A DNA stretch of 64,000 bases, from assembly GCA_963710205.1 (NCBI GenBank), contig CAVPZG010000005.1, positions 682,001 through 746,000 on the forward strand. Reading direction: 5' to 3'. The notes under the pieces were generated by a model, which did no database searches, was not told the origin of the DNA, and was given only the letters and a program-made list of their open reading frames with translations. Each line of letters opens with the position of its first letter. Positions within the stretch are counted from its first letter, which is position 1. Below are positions 27,330 to 35,243 of the stretch, piece by piece. The position numbers and the translations under genes were made by a program. Origin of the DNA: Pacificimonas sp963710205 (lineage in GTDB: Bacteria; Pseudomonadota; Alphaproteobacteria; Sphingomonadales; Sphingomonadaceae).

Positions 27330-27872
27330 ATGTTGACTGTTGGTGACAAGCTTCCCGAATATCGTGTTCCCGTGCAGCAGGGCGTCGGCGCACTGCCCGC
27401 GGATGAAATGATTTCGGACAAGGATTATGACGGCAAGTGGAAGATCCTGTTCTGGTGGCCGAAGGACTTCACATTCGTCTGCCCGACCGAAATCATGGGT
27501 TATGGCGAACTGAAGCAGGACTTCGAGGATCGTGACGCGGTGCTGATTGGCGCGTCGACCGATACCGATTTCGTGCATTACGCCTGGCGCAAGTCCGACG
27601 AGCGTCTTGCCGCCTGTGATTTTCCGTGGATCGCGGACAACAAGCAGGAACTCGCCAAGGCGCTCGGTATTCTCGACAAGAATGCGGGCGTGGCGCTGCG
27701 CGCGACCTTCATCATCGATCCCGACGGCATCATCCAGCATGCGACGGTCAATGGCCTGAACGTCGGTCGCAATCCGAAGGAAACGCTGCGCATTCTCGAT
27801 GCGCTGCAGACCGACGAGCTTTGCCCGTGCAACTGGGAAGAGGGCCAGGAGGTTCTCAAGCCAGCCGCATAA
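27330..27872 (+). CDS. ahpC: peroxiredoxin AhpC
   Basis: Two-cysteine peroxiredoxin of 180 residues that reduces hydrogen peroxide and organic hydroperoxides. The peroxidatic cysteine is Cys51 in FTFVCPTEI. The C-terminus carries Cys165 and Cys167 (DELCPCNW), the three-cysteine pattern of actinobacterial AhpC enzymes that use AhpD rather than AhpF as reductant. This agrees with the ahpD gene next downstream. Control by the divergent OxyR is expected. Confidence 0.95.
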   Translation: MLTVGDKLPEYRVPVQQGVGALPADEMISDKDYDGKWKILFWWPKDFTFVCPTEIMGYGELKQDFEDRDAVLIGASTDTDFVHYAWRKSDERLAACDFPWIADNKQELAKALGILDKNAGVALRATFIIDPDGIIQHATVNGLNVGRNPKETLRILDALQTDELCPCNWEEGQEVLKPAA

Positions 27873-27894
27873 CAGGCTGCGTCTCAATATTACC

Positions 27895-27927
27895 GGGCGG
27901 CAACGGCCACGCTGTTGCCGCCCTTTT
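27895..27927 (+). terminator. intrinsic terminator between ahpC and ahpD
   Basis: A perfect 10-bp stem, GGGCGGCAAC (27895-27904) with GTTGCCGCCC (27914-27923), has a nine-base loop and is followed by TTTTCTT. It fits a Rho-independent terminator. It sits between two genes that probably share a transcript, so it likely lets only part of the polymerases reach ahpD. Confidence 0.88.
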
Positions 27928-27953
27928 CTTGCCTATCATCGGAAGGAACATCC

Positions 27954-28472
27954 ATGTCCGTAAACGATCTTGCCCGAACGCTTCCCGACTATGCGAAAGA
28001 CACGAGGCTCAACATTTCGTCTCTGCTCGGCGATCAGATGATCGACGATCAGAAGAAATACGGCCTGCTGGTCGCCTGCGCCCACGCCACTGGCTATGGC
28101 CCGCTGATCGACGCGGCGGAGGAAGAAGCCGCCGCCCACATGTCGGAAACGGCGCTGAATGCCGCGAAGTCCGCCGCCTCCCTGATGGCGATGAACAATA
28201 TCTATTATCGCTTCACGCATCTGGCCGGAAACGCGGAATATGCCAAGATGCCCGCCAAGCTGCGAATGAACGCCATGGCCAACCACGGCGTCGAGAAGGT
28301 GGACTTCGAACTCTGGTCCATCGCCGTCAGCGCGATCAATGGCTGCGGCATGTGCATGGAAAGCCACGAAAAGGTCTTGCAGAAAGCGGGCGCGAACAGC
28401 GAGACGATCCAGTATGCCGTTCGCATGGCCGCGGTCGTCTTTGCACTGGGGCGCACGCTGGCGGCAGCCTGA
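27954..28472 (+). CDS. ahpD: alkyl hydroperoxidase D-like reductase
   Basis: A 172-residue AhpD/carboxymuconolactone-decarboxylase-fold protein. The active cysteines Cys131 and Cys134 lie in NGCGMCMESHE, at nearly the same positions as in mycobacterial AhpD, with the Glu and His of the proton relay beside them. It should reduce the AhpC disulphide. The start at 27954 is set by ggaagg 10 bases upstream; an earlier in-frame ATG at 27915 would run through the terminator hairpin and is unlikely. Confidence 0.92.
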   Translation: MSVNDLARTLPDYAKDTRLNISSLLGDQMIDDQKKYGLLVACAHATGYGPLIDAAEEEAAAHMSETALNAAKSAASLMAMNNIYYRFTHLAGNAEYAKMPAKLRMNAMANHGVEKVDFELWSIAVSAINGCGMCMESHEKVLQKAGANSETIQYAVRMAAVVFALGRTLAAA

Positions 28473-28550
28473 CGATCGTGAGGCGGCAGGTTTGCACAAT
28501 GCAAGTCTGCCGCCTAGATTGAGTTCTGCTCAACCGGCCGGAGACACAAG

Positions 28551-29228
28551 ATGTTCGATGCCTTCATCCGTTATCTCGACAGTGTAAAGGCACGGGATCC
28601 AGCCGCGCGGTCGCGCTGGGAGGTGCTGCTCTATCCTGGCGTCTGGGCGCTGGGTATGCACCGGATCGCGCATTTCCTGTTTCGCGGCGAGCTTTATTTC
28701 CTTGCCCGCGCGGTCAATCACATTTCCCGCATGTTCACCGCGATCGATATTCACCCCGGCGCGATTATCGGACGTAACCTGTTCATCGACCATGGGTTTA
28801 CGGTCATTGGCGAAACAGCCGAGATCGGCGACGACGTGACCATCTATCAATGTGTCACGCTGGGCGGGACGAACCCCGCCAACGGCATTCCCGGCAAGCG
28901 CCACCCGACCCTGCGGGACGGTGTGATCGTCGGCTCCGGCGCGCAGATTCTCGGCCCGATCACGGTCGGCGCCCGCGCGCGCATCGGCGCGAATGCAGTG
29001 GTCACGCATGAAGTTCCCGAAGGCGCGACGATGGTCGGCATTCCAGGGCGTCCGGTGCCGGTCGCCGCGGAAAGCTATGCACGCGAGTTCATACCCTATG
29101 GAACGCCCTGCAGCGAGAAATTCGATCCGCAGACGCAGCAGATCGAGATATTGCGCTGCGAGCTGATGGCGATGCAGGAGCGCCTAGATGCCTATGAGGA
29201 GGCGAAGCCAGAGGAGCGCCGCGCCTAG
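28551..29228 (+). CDS. cysE: serine O-acetyltransferase (CysE/EpsC type)
   Basis: Makes O-acetylserine from serine and acetyl-CoA, the first step of cysteine synthesis. The protein has 225 residues: an N-terminal helical part (about 1-60), then a left-handed beta-helix of hexapeptide repeats (IHPGAIIGRNLFIDHGFTVI, VTIYQCVTLGGT). The catalytic His of FIDHG is present. The C-terminal tail is longer than in short EpsC proteins and ends in a charged helix. The following DUF2794 gene starts directly after the stop codon. Confidence 0.93.
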   Translation: MFDAFIRYLDSVKARDPAARSRWEVLLYPGVWALGMHRIAHFLFRGELYFLARAVNHISRMFTAIDIHPGAIIGRNLFIDHGFTVIGETAEIGDDVTIYQCVTLGGTNPANGIPGKRHPTLRDGVIVGSGAQILGPITVGARARIGANAVVTHEVPEGATMVGIPGRPVPVAAESYAREFIPYGTPCSEKFDPQTQQIEILRCELMAMQERLDAYEEAKPEERRA

Positions 29229-29576
29229 GTGGCGATCGTCACGCCCCTGTTCGATGCCGCGCGCCAGGGCACGCGGCAGGTCCCGTGGGAACGCGCCGAA
29301 CTCACCCGGCTGATGGACCTGTATGGCCGCATGGTCGCCGCGGGCGAATGGCGTGATTATGCGATGAGCATGGAGAAGGACGAAGCCCGTTTCGCCGCCT
29401 TCCGCCGCGCTGCCGACCGACCGGAAATCACGATCGTCAAGCGCCCGTCGCTCAGCCGCAAACAGGGTATGTACGCACTGATCGGCGAACAGGGGCAGGT
29501 GCTGAAACGTGGCGGCGACCTGAAGGCACTGCTGGCTCCGGTCGAGCGCAGGCTGGTGAAACTGGTCGACGTCTAG
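29229..29576 (+). CDS. DUF2794 domain protein
   Basis: A 115-residue protein beginning with GTG immediately after the cysE stop. The sequence matches the alphaproteobacterial DUF2794 pattern: ELTRLMDLYGRMVAAGEWRDY, then ARFAAFRRAADRPEITIVKRP and a C-terminal GQVLKRGGDLKALL. No membrane segment, signal or catalytic motif is visible. Function is unknown; coupling to cysE is suggested only by adjacency. Its 3' end overlaps the convergent gene by four bases. Confidence 0.85.
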   Translation: MAIVTPLFDAARQGTRQVPWERAELTRLMDLYGRMVAAGEWRDYAMSMEKDEARFAAFRRAADRPEITIVKRPSLSRKQGMYALIGEQGQVLKRGGDLKALLAPVERRLVKLVDV

Positions 29577-30547
29577 ACGGCCTTCATCTGGTCCTCGCGC
29601 GCCCAAAGCATCAGCGCCACGCCCGCCAGGTTGGCGTCAGGCATGTCCGCACGCCAGCGCGGTGTGCGGCGGATTTCCATTTTATAAGCCGTCTTCAGCT
29701 CGAAACGACGGTTGAATGCCGCCAGTGCCTCGGGCCGCGACAGAACCGTACGCGGACAGTGCAGGAACAGGCCGTCCCAGCCGCCCGTCGCCAGCACGAC
29801 ATCGCCCGCAAACGCGCCCACCATGGCCGCACGCGCGGTCTCCATGCCCACCGGATCGGTGGGCAAACCAGCGGCCTGCCAGAGCGCGCGGTCCTCATGC
29901 GCGAACAGGGCCAGCTCCCAACTGGTGCCGCCCTTCTGGCGCGTAATGGCCTCGGCAAGCGCCACCTCCTTCGCATCATGCGGCGAGAAGCCGATATGAC
30001 CGATTTCGCTATCCACCATGGTCATGCGCTCGCCATCCTTCTTGATGAGGAGGGAGGCGCCGAGACCATTTTGCAATGTGACCGTCGCCCAGCGTCCCGC
30101 ACGTTCGAAGTCCGGTGTTTTTGGCGCGGACAGGCTTGTGTGGGTCTGCGGCGTATGGGCAAGATTGGCCCAGCTTTTCACAGCGCTGTCATTGACCGCC
30201 AGCGGCATCGTGCCGAGCAGATAGCGCAGGCCCGTCAGCGACAATATCCAGGGACAGCGCGCGATGCGTATGGCATCGCCCGCGACCGGGCCTGATACCA
30301 CAATCCCGCAGAGATGGTCCGAAAGGGTGATCCCCGCTTCTTCGGCATATTTCTGAAAGGCATCGGTCGCGGTCGTGAACTGGCTGGTCGGATAGCTGCG
30401 TTGCCGGTCAAGCCTCGGTTTGGGCGAAGGCTTTGCCGTCGCAAGACGGATCTCCCTGCCATCGATGGCGACAAGCAGCCAGTCGGACAGCGCTTTGGCT
30501 GGCGGGGACGTCGTCATGGCCCGCGGGTTTTCGTAAAAGTCAGTCAT
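29573..30547 (-). CDS. degenerate glucokinase-like protein
   Basis: A 324-residue protein resembling the Glk glucokinase family (not ROK). Recognisable parts are VNDSAVKSWA, which keeps the catalytic Asp position of the usual ND-F motif, DSEIGHIGFSPHDAKEVALAEA, matching the EGGHV segment, and a Glk-like C-terminus. The N-terminal phosphate loop, normally DIGGTN, reads AIDGREIRLATA and has lost its glycines and threonine, so kinase activity is doubtful. I prefer the ATG at 30547 (preceded by ggggaaag) to the one at 30574. A pseudo-kinase or sugar-sensing role is possible. Confidence 0.72.
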   Translation of the reverse strand: MTDFYENPRAMTTSPPAKALSDWLLVAIDGREIRLATAKPSPKPRLDRQRSYPTSQFTTATDAFQKYAEEAGITLSDHLCGIVVSGPVAGDAIRIARCPWILSLTGLRYLLGTMPLAVNDSAVKSWANLAHTPQTHTSLSAPKTPDFERAGRWATVTLQNGLGASLLIKKDGERMTMVDSEIGHIGFSPHDAKEVALAEAITRQKGGTSWELALFAHEDRALWQAAGLPTDPVGMETARAAMVGAFAGDVVLATGGWDGLFLHCPRTVLSRPEALAAFNRRFELKTAYKMEIRRTPRWRADMPDANLAGVALMLWAREDQMKAV

Positions 30548-30608
30548 GCCACTTTCCCCAATAGAAGGTAGCATAGCCGAAAATCATTAGGAAATCATGT
30601 CTGGGGCC

Positions 30609-31508
30609 TCAGCTTATTTCCCCCTGTCTCGACATGACGAGCTGGCCCTGCTCCGCGCCTGACTGCGGCACGGTTTCACCTTTGCGGTCGGTGATGTCGC
30701 CAAGGCGCGCGGCGATTGTCTCCGCATTGCGCTCGCCCGCGCCGAGCATGATGCCGGGGGTCAGGGTGACGTTGATGGCATGATAGCCGCCCGCGCCCGC
30801 GCCGAGAATCAGGTTGGTGGGCGCCTCGTCCGATGCGAGGAAAATGACGGCGGGCGCGACCTTGTCGGGAGAATAGATTTTCAGCATTTCCTCCGGCATC
30901 AGATCCTCGGTCATGCGCGTTCCCGCAACGGGGATGATGGAGTTGACGTGGATGTTGTTCTTCGCGCCCTCCTGCGCCAGCGACTTGGCGAAACCCACGA
31001 GGCCGAGTTTCGCCGCGCCGTAATTGGTCTGGCCGAAATTGCCGAAACAGCCCGTGGACGAGCCGGTCATGATGATCCGGCCGTAATTGGCGTCCCGCAT
31101 GTGCTGCCACACAGCCTTGGAGCAATTGACGCTGCCCATCAGGTGAACGTCGAGGACGAATTCGAAATCGTCGAGCGTCATCTTCGCGAAACTCTTGTCG
31201 CGAAGCACGCCGGCATTGTTGATGAGGATGTCGATGCGCCCCCATGTCTCCATGACCTCCGCCACCATGGCGGCGACGGCGTCGCGGTCGGTGACGCTGG
31301 CGGCATTTGCCATGGCGGTGCCGCCCGCCGCCTCGATTTCCTCGACCACCTTCTGCGCGGCCGACGCACTGCCGCCCGACCCGTCACGCGCACCGCCAAG
31401 GTCGTTGACGCAGACCTTCACGCCGCGTCTGCCGAGTTCGAGTGCATATTCGCGGCCGAGGCCGCCGCCTGCGCCGGTTACGATGGCGGTGCGGTTCGTG
31501 AAATCCAT
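30609..31508 (-). CDS. SDR oxidoreductase of the (3R)-hydroxyacyl-CoA dehydrogenase type
   Basis: Short-chain dehydrogenase of 299 residues. TGAGGGLGREYALEL begins near residue 10 and VNDLGG closes the NAD-binding strand, a pair typical of the dehydrogenase domain of multifunctional beta-oxidation enzyme 2. NNAGVLRDKSF and SSTGCFGNFGQTNYGAAK carry the catalytic residues. The C-terminal extension of about 50 residues also fits that branch. A role in acyl-CoA metabolism is likely, but no hydratase is adjacent. The start at 31508 gives a protein beginning MDFTNRTAIVTG. Confidence 0.85.
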   Translation of the reverse strand: MDFTNRTAIVTGAGGGLGREYALELGRRGVKVCVNDLGGARDGSGGSASAAQKVVEEIEAAGGTAMANAASVTDRDAVAAMVAEVMETWGRIDILINNAGVLRDKSFAKMTLDDFEFVLDVHLMGSVNCSKAVWQHMRDANYGRIIMTGSSTGCFGNFGQTNYGAAKLGLVGFAKSLAQEGAKNNIHVNSIIPVAGTRMTEDLMPEEMLKIYSPDKVAPAVIFLASDEAPTNLILGAGAGGYHAINVTLTPGIMLGAGERNAETIAARLGDITDRKGETVPQSGAEQGQLVMSRQGEIS

Positions 31509-31533
31509 GATGCGTCTCCTGGCAATATTGGCG

Positions 31534-31622
31534 CGCCATTCCAGCAAAGGCGGACTGCAGCTCCAGCGATCCCATCAGGGGTGGATATCAGGAGATGGAT
31601 CCGGGCCTTCGCCGGAATGGCG
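31534..31622. repeat. imperfect palindromic intergenic repeat
   Basis: An 18-base arm at 31534-31551 (CGCCATTCCAGCAAAGGC) is nearly the reverse complement of 31605-31622 (GCCTTCGCCGGAATGGCG), with two mismatches; about 53 bases lie between. Pairs of CATTCC-GC-AAGGC type are a known style of dispersed intergenic repeat in alphaproteobacteria. It lies between the SDR start and phoB end, outside coding sequence. I see no second copy in this window. Confidence 0.6.
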
Positions 31623-31687
31623 GATGAGTCGATGCCACGCGAATAGCCCAGTTGAAGCAGCCGCGCCTACCCTGCCCTTTTGGCAGC

Positions 31688-32386
31688 TTATCCGGCCTTG
31701 CCGCCCTCATCGAGCGCATAGCCTGCCGAACGCACCGTGCGGATCAGGTCCGGCAGCCCGCCCTCGTTGATGGCTTTCCGGAGACGGCGGATATGCACGT
31801 CAACGGTCCGCTGTTCGACATAGACGTCGCGCCCCCACACGCTGTCGAGCAGCTGTTCGCGGCTGAACACGCGGCCCGGATGTTCGAGGAAATGGCGAAG
31901 GAGGCGAAACTCCGTCGGGCCAAGCGCGACAGGCTTGCCGCCGCGGACGACCTTGTGCGCGCCAAGGTCCATCTCGATATCGGCATATTCGAGCGTCGAT
32001 CCAGCGATGGCGGGCCGCAGACGGCGCAGGACGGCGTTCACGCGCGCGATGAGCTCACGCGGACTGAAGGGCTTGGTGATATAGTCGTCCGCGCCCGTGT
32101 CGAGGCCGCGGATACGGTCCGCCTCGTCCGTGCGCGCGGTCAGCATGATCACGGGCAGGTTCGCGGTTTCGGGATTGCGGCGCAGGCGGCGGCAGACTTC
32201 GATCCCGCTCAGATTGGCGATCATCCAGTCGAGAATGATGATGTCGGGTTTTTCCTCGTCGGCGAGGACGAGCGCTTCTTCGCCGTCCTCGGTCTGGACG
32301 GTATCGAAGCCCTCCTTCTCGAAATTGTAGCGCAGAAGCTCGACGAGATTATTGTCGTCCTCGACAATCAGCACCTTTGGATTCAT
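31688..32386 (-). CDS. phoB: phosphate regulon response regulator PhoB
   Basis: OmpR-family regulator of 232 residues. The receiver domain (about 1-120) has the acidic pair in VEDDNN, phosphoacceptor Asp in IIILDWMI near residue 53, Thr in MLTART and Lys in ITKPFS. The DNA-binding winged helix (about 130-225) includes GPTEFRLLRHFLEHPGRVFS and RTVDVHIRRLRKAI. It is the last gene of the phoR-pst-phoU-phoB run, 18 bases after phoU. It should activate phosphate-starvation genes when PhoR phosphorylates it. Confidence 0.95.
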   Translation of the reverse strand: MNPKVLIVEDDNNLVELLRYNFEKEGFDTVQTEDGEEALVLADEEKPDIIILDWMIANLSGIEVCRRLRRNPETANLPVIMLTARTDEADRIRGLDTGADDYITKPFSPRELIARVNAVLRRLRPAIAGSTLEYADIEMDLGAHKVVRGGKPVALGPTEFRLLRHFLEHPGRVFSREQLLDSVWGRDVYVEQRTVDVHIRRLRKAINEGGLPDLIRTVRSAGYALDEGGKAG

Positions 32387-32404
32387 CGTCGTTCTTCCCC
32401 GCCG

Positions 32405-33115
32405 TTAGAGTGGTAGCGTCAGTCCCGTGGCATCGCCGCCCTTGGCGCGTTCGCCAAGATATTCACCGGTGGCGCTGTAGTGCACCATCTCGGCGATATT
32501 GGTGGCGTGGTCGCCAACACGTTCCAGATTCTTGATGACGAAAATCAGATGTGTGGCGGGCGCGGTATTGTCGCTGTCCTCGGCGATTTGGCCGAGGAGG
32601 TCGTGGAACAGGCTCTCGTAATAGTCGTCGATCGCCTGATCCTCGTCGCTGACCGCGCGCGCAAGATAGGGATCGCGTTCGGCAAAGGCGCGGAGGGCAT
32701 CGTCGACCTGGTCGGAAACCATGCGGCCCATCTGTTCGATACCCTGGTTCGCCGTGCGAAACTTGCCCTCGCTGATGGAGCCGACCCGCTTGGCGATATT
32801 CTTGCCATAGTCGCCAATGCGCTCGATGACGGCGCCGATCTTGAGGGCGGCGATGACTTCGCGCAGGTCCTGCGCGAGCGGGCTGCGCCGCGCGATGATC
32901 GAAATGGCAAAGGTCTCCGCCTCCATTTCCAGATCGTCGATCCTGGGGTCGGCGGCGACGACGCGTTCGGCAGCCTCTATATCCTGCGAGAGCAGTGCGG
33001 CCACGCTGTCGACGATCTGGGCGCGCGCGAGACCGCCCATCTGACCGATCATCGAACGGAGGGCGCGCAGGTCTTCATCGAAAGACTTGACGGTGTGGGA
33101 ATTTTGCGGGGCCAT
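32405..33115 (-). CDS. phoU: phosphate signalling complex protein PhoU
   Basis: Helical protein of 236 residues that links the Pst transporter to PhoR and restrains the response when phosphate is ample. Two PhoU repeats are visible with metal-binding E/DxxxD motifs (ERIGDYGKNIAKR and ERVGDHATNIAEM). I place the start at 33115 (MAPQNSHTVKSFDEDL), preceded by aaggtaac; upstream codons would extend into pstB. It lies 16 bases after pstB. Confidence 0.95.
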   Translation of the reverse strand: MAPQNSHTVKSFDEDLRALRSMIGQMGGLARAQIVDSVAALLSQDIEAAERVVAADPRIDDLEMEAETFAISIIARRSPLAQDLREVIAALKIGAVIERIGDYGKNIAKRVGSISEGKFRTANQGIEQMGRMVSDQVDDALRAFAERDPYLARAVSDEDQAIDDYYESLFHDLLGQIAEDSDNTAPATHLIFVIKNLERVGDHATNIAEMVHYSATGEYLGERAKGGDATGLTLPL

Positions 33116-33131
33116 GATAGTTACCTTGAGA

Positions 33132-33932
33132 TCAGCCGAAACGGCCGGTGATGTAGTCGCGCGTCCGGTCCGCGCGCGGATTGGTGAAAATCGCTTCCGT
33201 ATCGCCATATTCGACAAGATTGCCGAGATGGAAAAACGCCGTGCGCTGAGATATCCGCGCAGCCTGCTGCATATTGTGCGTCACGATAATGATCGCATAG
33301 CGGCCGCGCAAATCGTCGATCAGTTCCTCGATCTTGGCCGTGGCAATGGGATCGAGCGCCGAACAGGGCTCATCCATCAGGATCACTTCGGGATCGACGG
33401 CGATGGCGCGCGCGATGCATAGCCGCTGCTGCTGACCGCCCGAGAGGGCGGTGCCCGATTCCTGCACGCGGTCCTTGACCTCGTTCCACAGGCCGGCCCG
33501 TGTCAGGCTGCGCTCCACAATCTCGTCCATGTCAGCCTTGGAACTGGCCAGACCATGAATGCGCGGACCATAGCTGATGTTGTCATATATCGATTTCGGA
33601 AACGGATTCGGTTTCTGGAACACCATACCCACCCGCGCGCGAAGCTGTACGACGTCCATTTTGGGGTCGTAGATATCCTTGCCATCGAGTTCGATACGGC
33701 CCGTCACGCGGGCACTGTCGATCGTATCGTTCATACGGTTGAAGCAGCGCAGAAATGTCGATTTGCCGCAACCGGATGGCCCGATGAATGACGTCACATA
33801 ATGCGAATCGACATCGATGGAGACCTTGTCCACGGCCTGTTTCTGACCGTAGAAAACGTCGACGTCACGCGCCGTCATCTTTGCGTCATTGGCAAGCGCA
33901 ACATCTTCATGAACGACTGTAGCTTCAGGCAT
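33132..33932 (-). CDS. pstB: phosphate ABC transporter ATP-binding protein
   Basis: ATPase of the high-affinity phosphate importer, 266 residues. Walker A GPSGCGKST, signature LSGGQQQRLCIARA and Walker B VILMDEPCSALDP are intact. The motif VFYGQKQAVDKVS at the start and the long family-specific insertion RVGMVFQKPNPFP identify PstB among ABC proteins. The ATG directly abuts the pstA stop codon. Confidence 0.96.
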   Translation of the reverse strand: MPEATVVHEDVALANDAKMTARDVDVFYGQKQAVDKVSIDVDSHYVTSFIGPSGCGKSTFLRCFNRMNDTIDSARVTGRIELDGKDIYDPKMDVVQLRARVGMVFQKPNPFPKSIYDNISYGPRIHGLASSKADMDEIVERSLTRAGLWNEVKDRVQESGTALSGGQQQRLCIARAIAVDPEVILMDEPCSALDPIATAKIEELIDDLRGRYAIIIVTHNMQQAARISQRTAFFHLGNLVEYGDTEAIFTNPRADRTRDYITGRFG

Positions 33933-35243
33933 TTACCAGCGTCTTTCAAACTTGTTTCTAAGGTAGATGGCGACGGCATTCATACTGAGCAGCACCGCCA
34001 GCAGGACCATGATGGCCGCGCTGGTCTTTTCAACGAAACCGCGCCCGACCTCGTCCGACCACAGAAATATCTGCACAGGTAGCACGGTCGCGGGCTGCGT
34101 GACACCATCGGGGACATCGCTGACAAAGGCACGCATGCCGATCAGGAGCAGCGGCGCGGTTTCACCGAGCGCGCGCGACAGGCCGATAATCGTTCCGGTC
34201 AATATGCCCGGCAGGGCCACAGGGAGAATATGGTGAGTGATGACCTGCAGCCGCGATGCGCCGATGCCAAGCGCGGCGTCCCGTATCGAGGGCGGCACGG
34301 ACTGCAGCGCGACGCGGGAACTGATGACGATCACGGGCAGCGTCATCAGCGCCAGTGTAAGGCCGCCGACGACGGGAGCCGAGCGCGGCATGCCGAAGAC
34401 ATTGAGAAAGACCGCCAGACCCAGCAAACCAAAGATGATCGACGGCACCGCAGCCAGATTGTTGATCGAAACCTCGATAATATCCGTGAACCGGTTTTTC
34501 GGTGCATATTCCTCAAGATAAACGGCCGTCATCACACCAATTGGGAAACTGATGGCCAGCGTGATCGCCATGGTCAGAACCGATCCCAGCAGCGCCCCCC
34601 AGATGCCGGCGAGTTCCGAACTGGTGCTGTCGGCCTGTGTCAGGAATCCGCTGTTGAACGCCAGTCTGATCCGGTCATTCCGCAGCAGGTCATTATAGGT
34701 GCGGACCGTAGCCGTGCTGACGCCGCGGCGGTCGGCCGGCAGGTCGAAATCCACCTGCCCCTTCGCAAGCAGGTCGATGGCGGGCGCGGCAACGACCCAT
34801 ACCGTTTCCGTCTGGCCAAGCAGATCGCGATCGGCGCGCAGCCGGTCACGCACGCCAAGCCAGGCACCTTCGCTGGCGATGTTTCCGCCTCCAAGCTGCG
34901 CTTCGGCAGCGGTCGTGACGAGACCGCGGAAATCCGCGCGGTTGATGGCCGCATCGCCGTCCGCCTCCAGCGCGCCAGCCGAGAGGCCAAGCGTCATGGG
35001 GTCATATGTGATCTCGACCGGAACTTCAGCGCGTTGAAAACCGCCGATACCGTTGGAGATGATCGTCGCCAGCAGAAACACGAGGAAACCGGCCGCCAGC
35101 ACCACGGCCCCGAGGCCGATGAACCGGAATCGCCTCTCGCGCGCATATCGCCGCCGCACACGCGCCTGCATGTCCGGCGCCGACCAGTCGACCTTGCGCG
35201 GCATATGCTCGGTCCCGGAAGCGGTGATGGCATCTACGCTCAT
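33933..35243 (-). CDS. pstA: phosphate ABC transporter permease PstA
   Basis: Inner-membrane permease of 436 residues, longer than the roughly 300 of E. coli PstA. The extra N-terminal part has one membrane helix (about 43-67) and a soluble segment of about 125 residues, matching the DUF3333-type extension common in alphaproteobacteria. The transport domain with about six helices starts near residue 205, and the coupling motif region LGIGASRLQVITHHILPVAL is present. It overlaps pstC by four bases. Confidence 0.94.
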   Translation of the reverse strand: MSVDAITASGTEHMPRKVDWSAPDMQARVRRRYARERRFRFIGLGAVVLAAGFLVFLLATIISNGIGGFQRAEVPVEITYDPMTLGLSAGALEADGDAAINRADFRGLVTTAAEAQLGGGNIASEGAWLGVRDRLRADRDLLGQTETVWVVAAPAIDLLAKGQVDFDLPADRRGVSTATVRTYNDLLRNDRIRLAFNSGFLTQADSTSSELAGIWGALLGSVLTMAITLAISFPIGVMTAVYLEEYAPKNRFTDIIEVSINNLAAVPSIIFGLLGLAVFLNVFGMPRSAPVVGGLTLALMTLPVIVISSRVALQSVPPSIRDAALGIGASRLQVITHHILPVALPGILTGTIIGLSRALGETAPLLLIGMRAFVSDVPDGVTQPATVLPVQIFLWSDEVGRGFVEKTSAAIMVLLAVLLSMNAVAIYLRNKFERRW

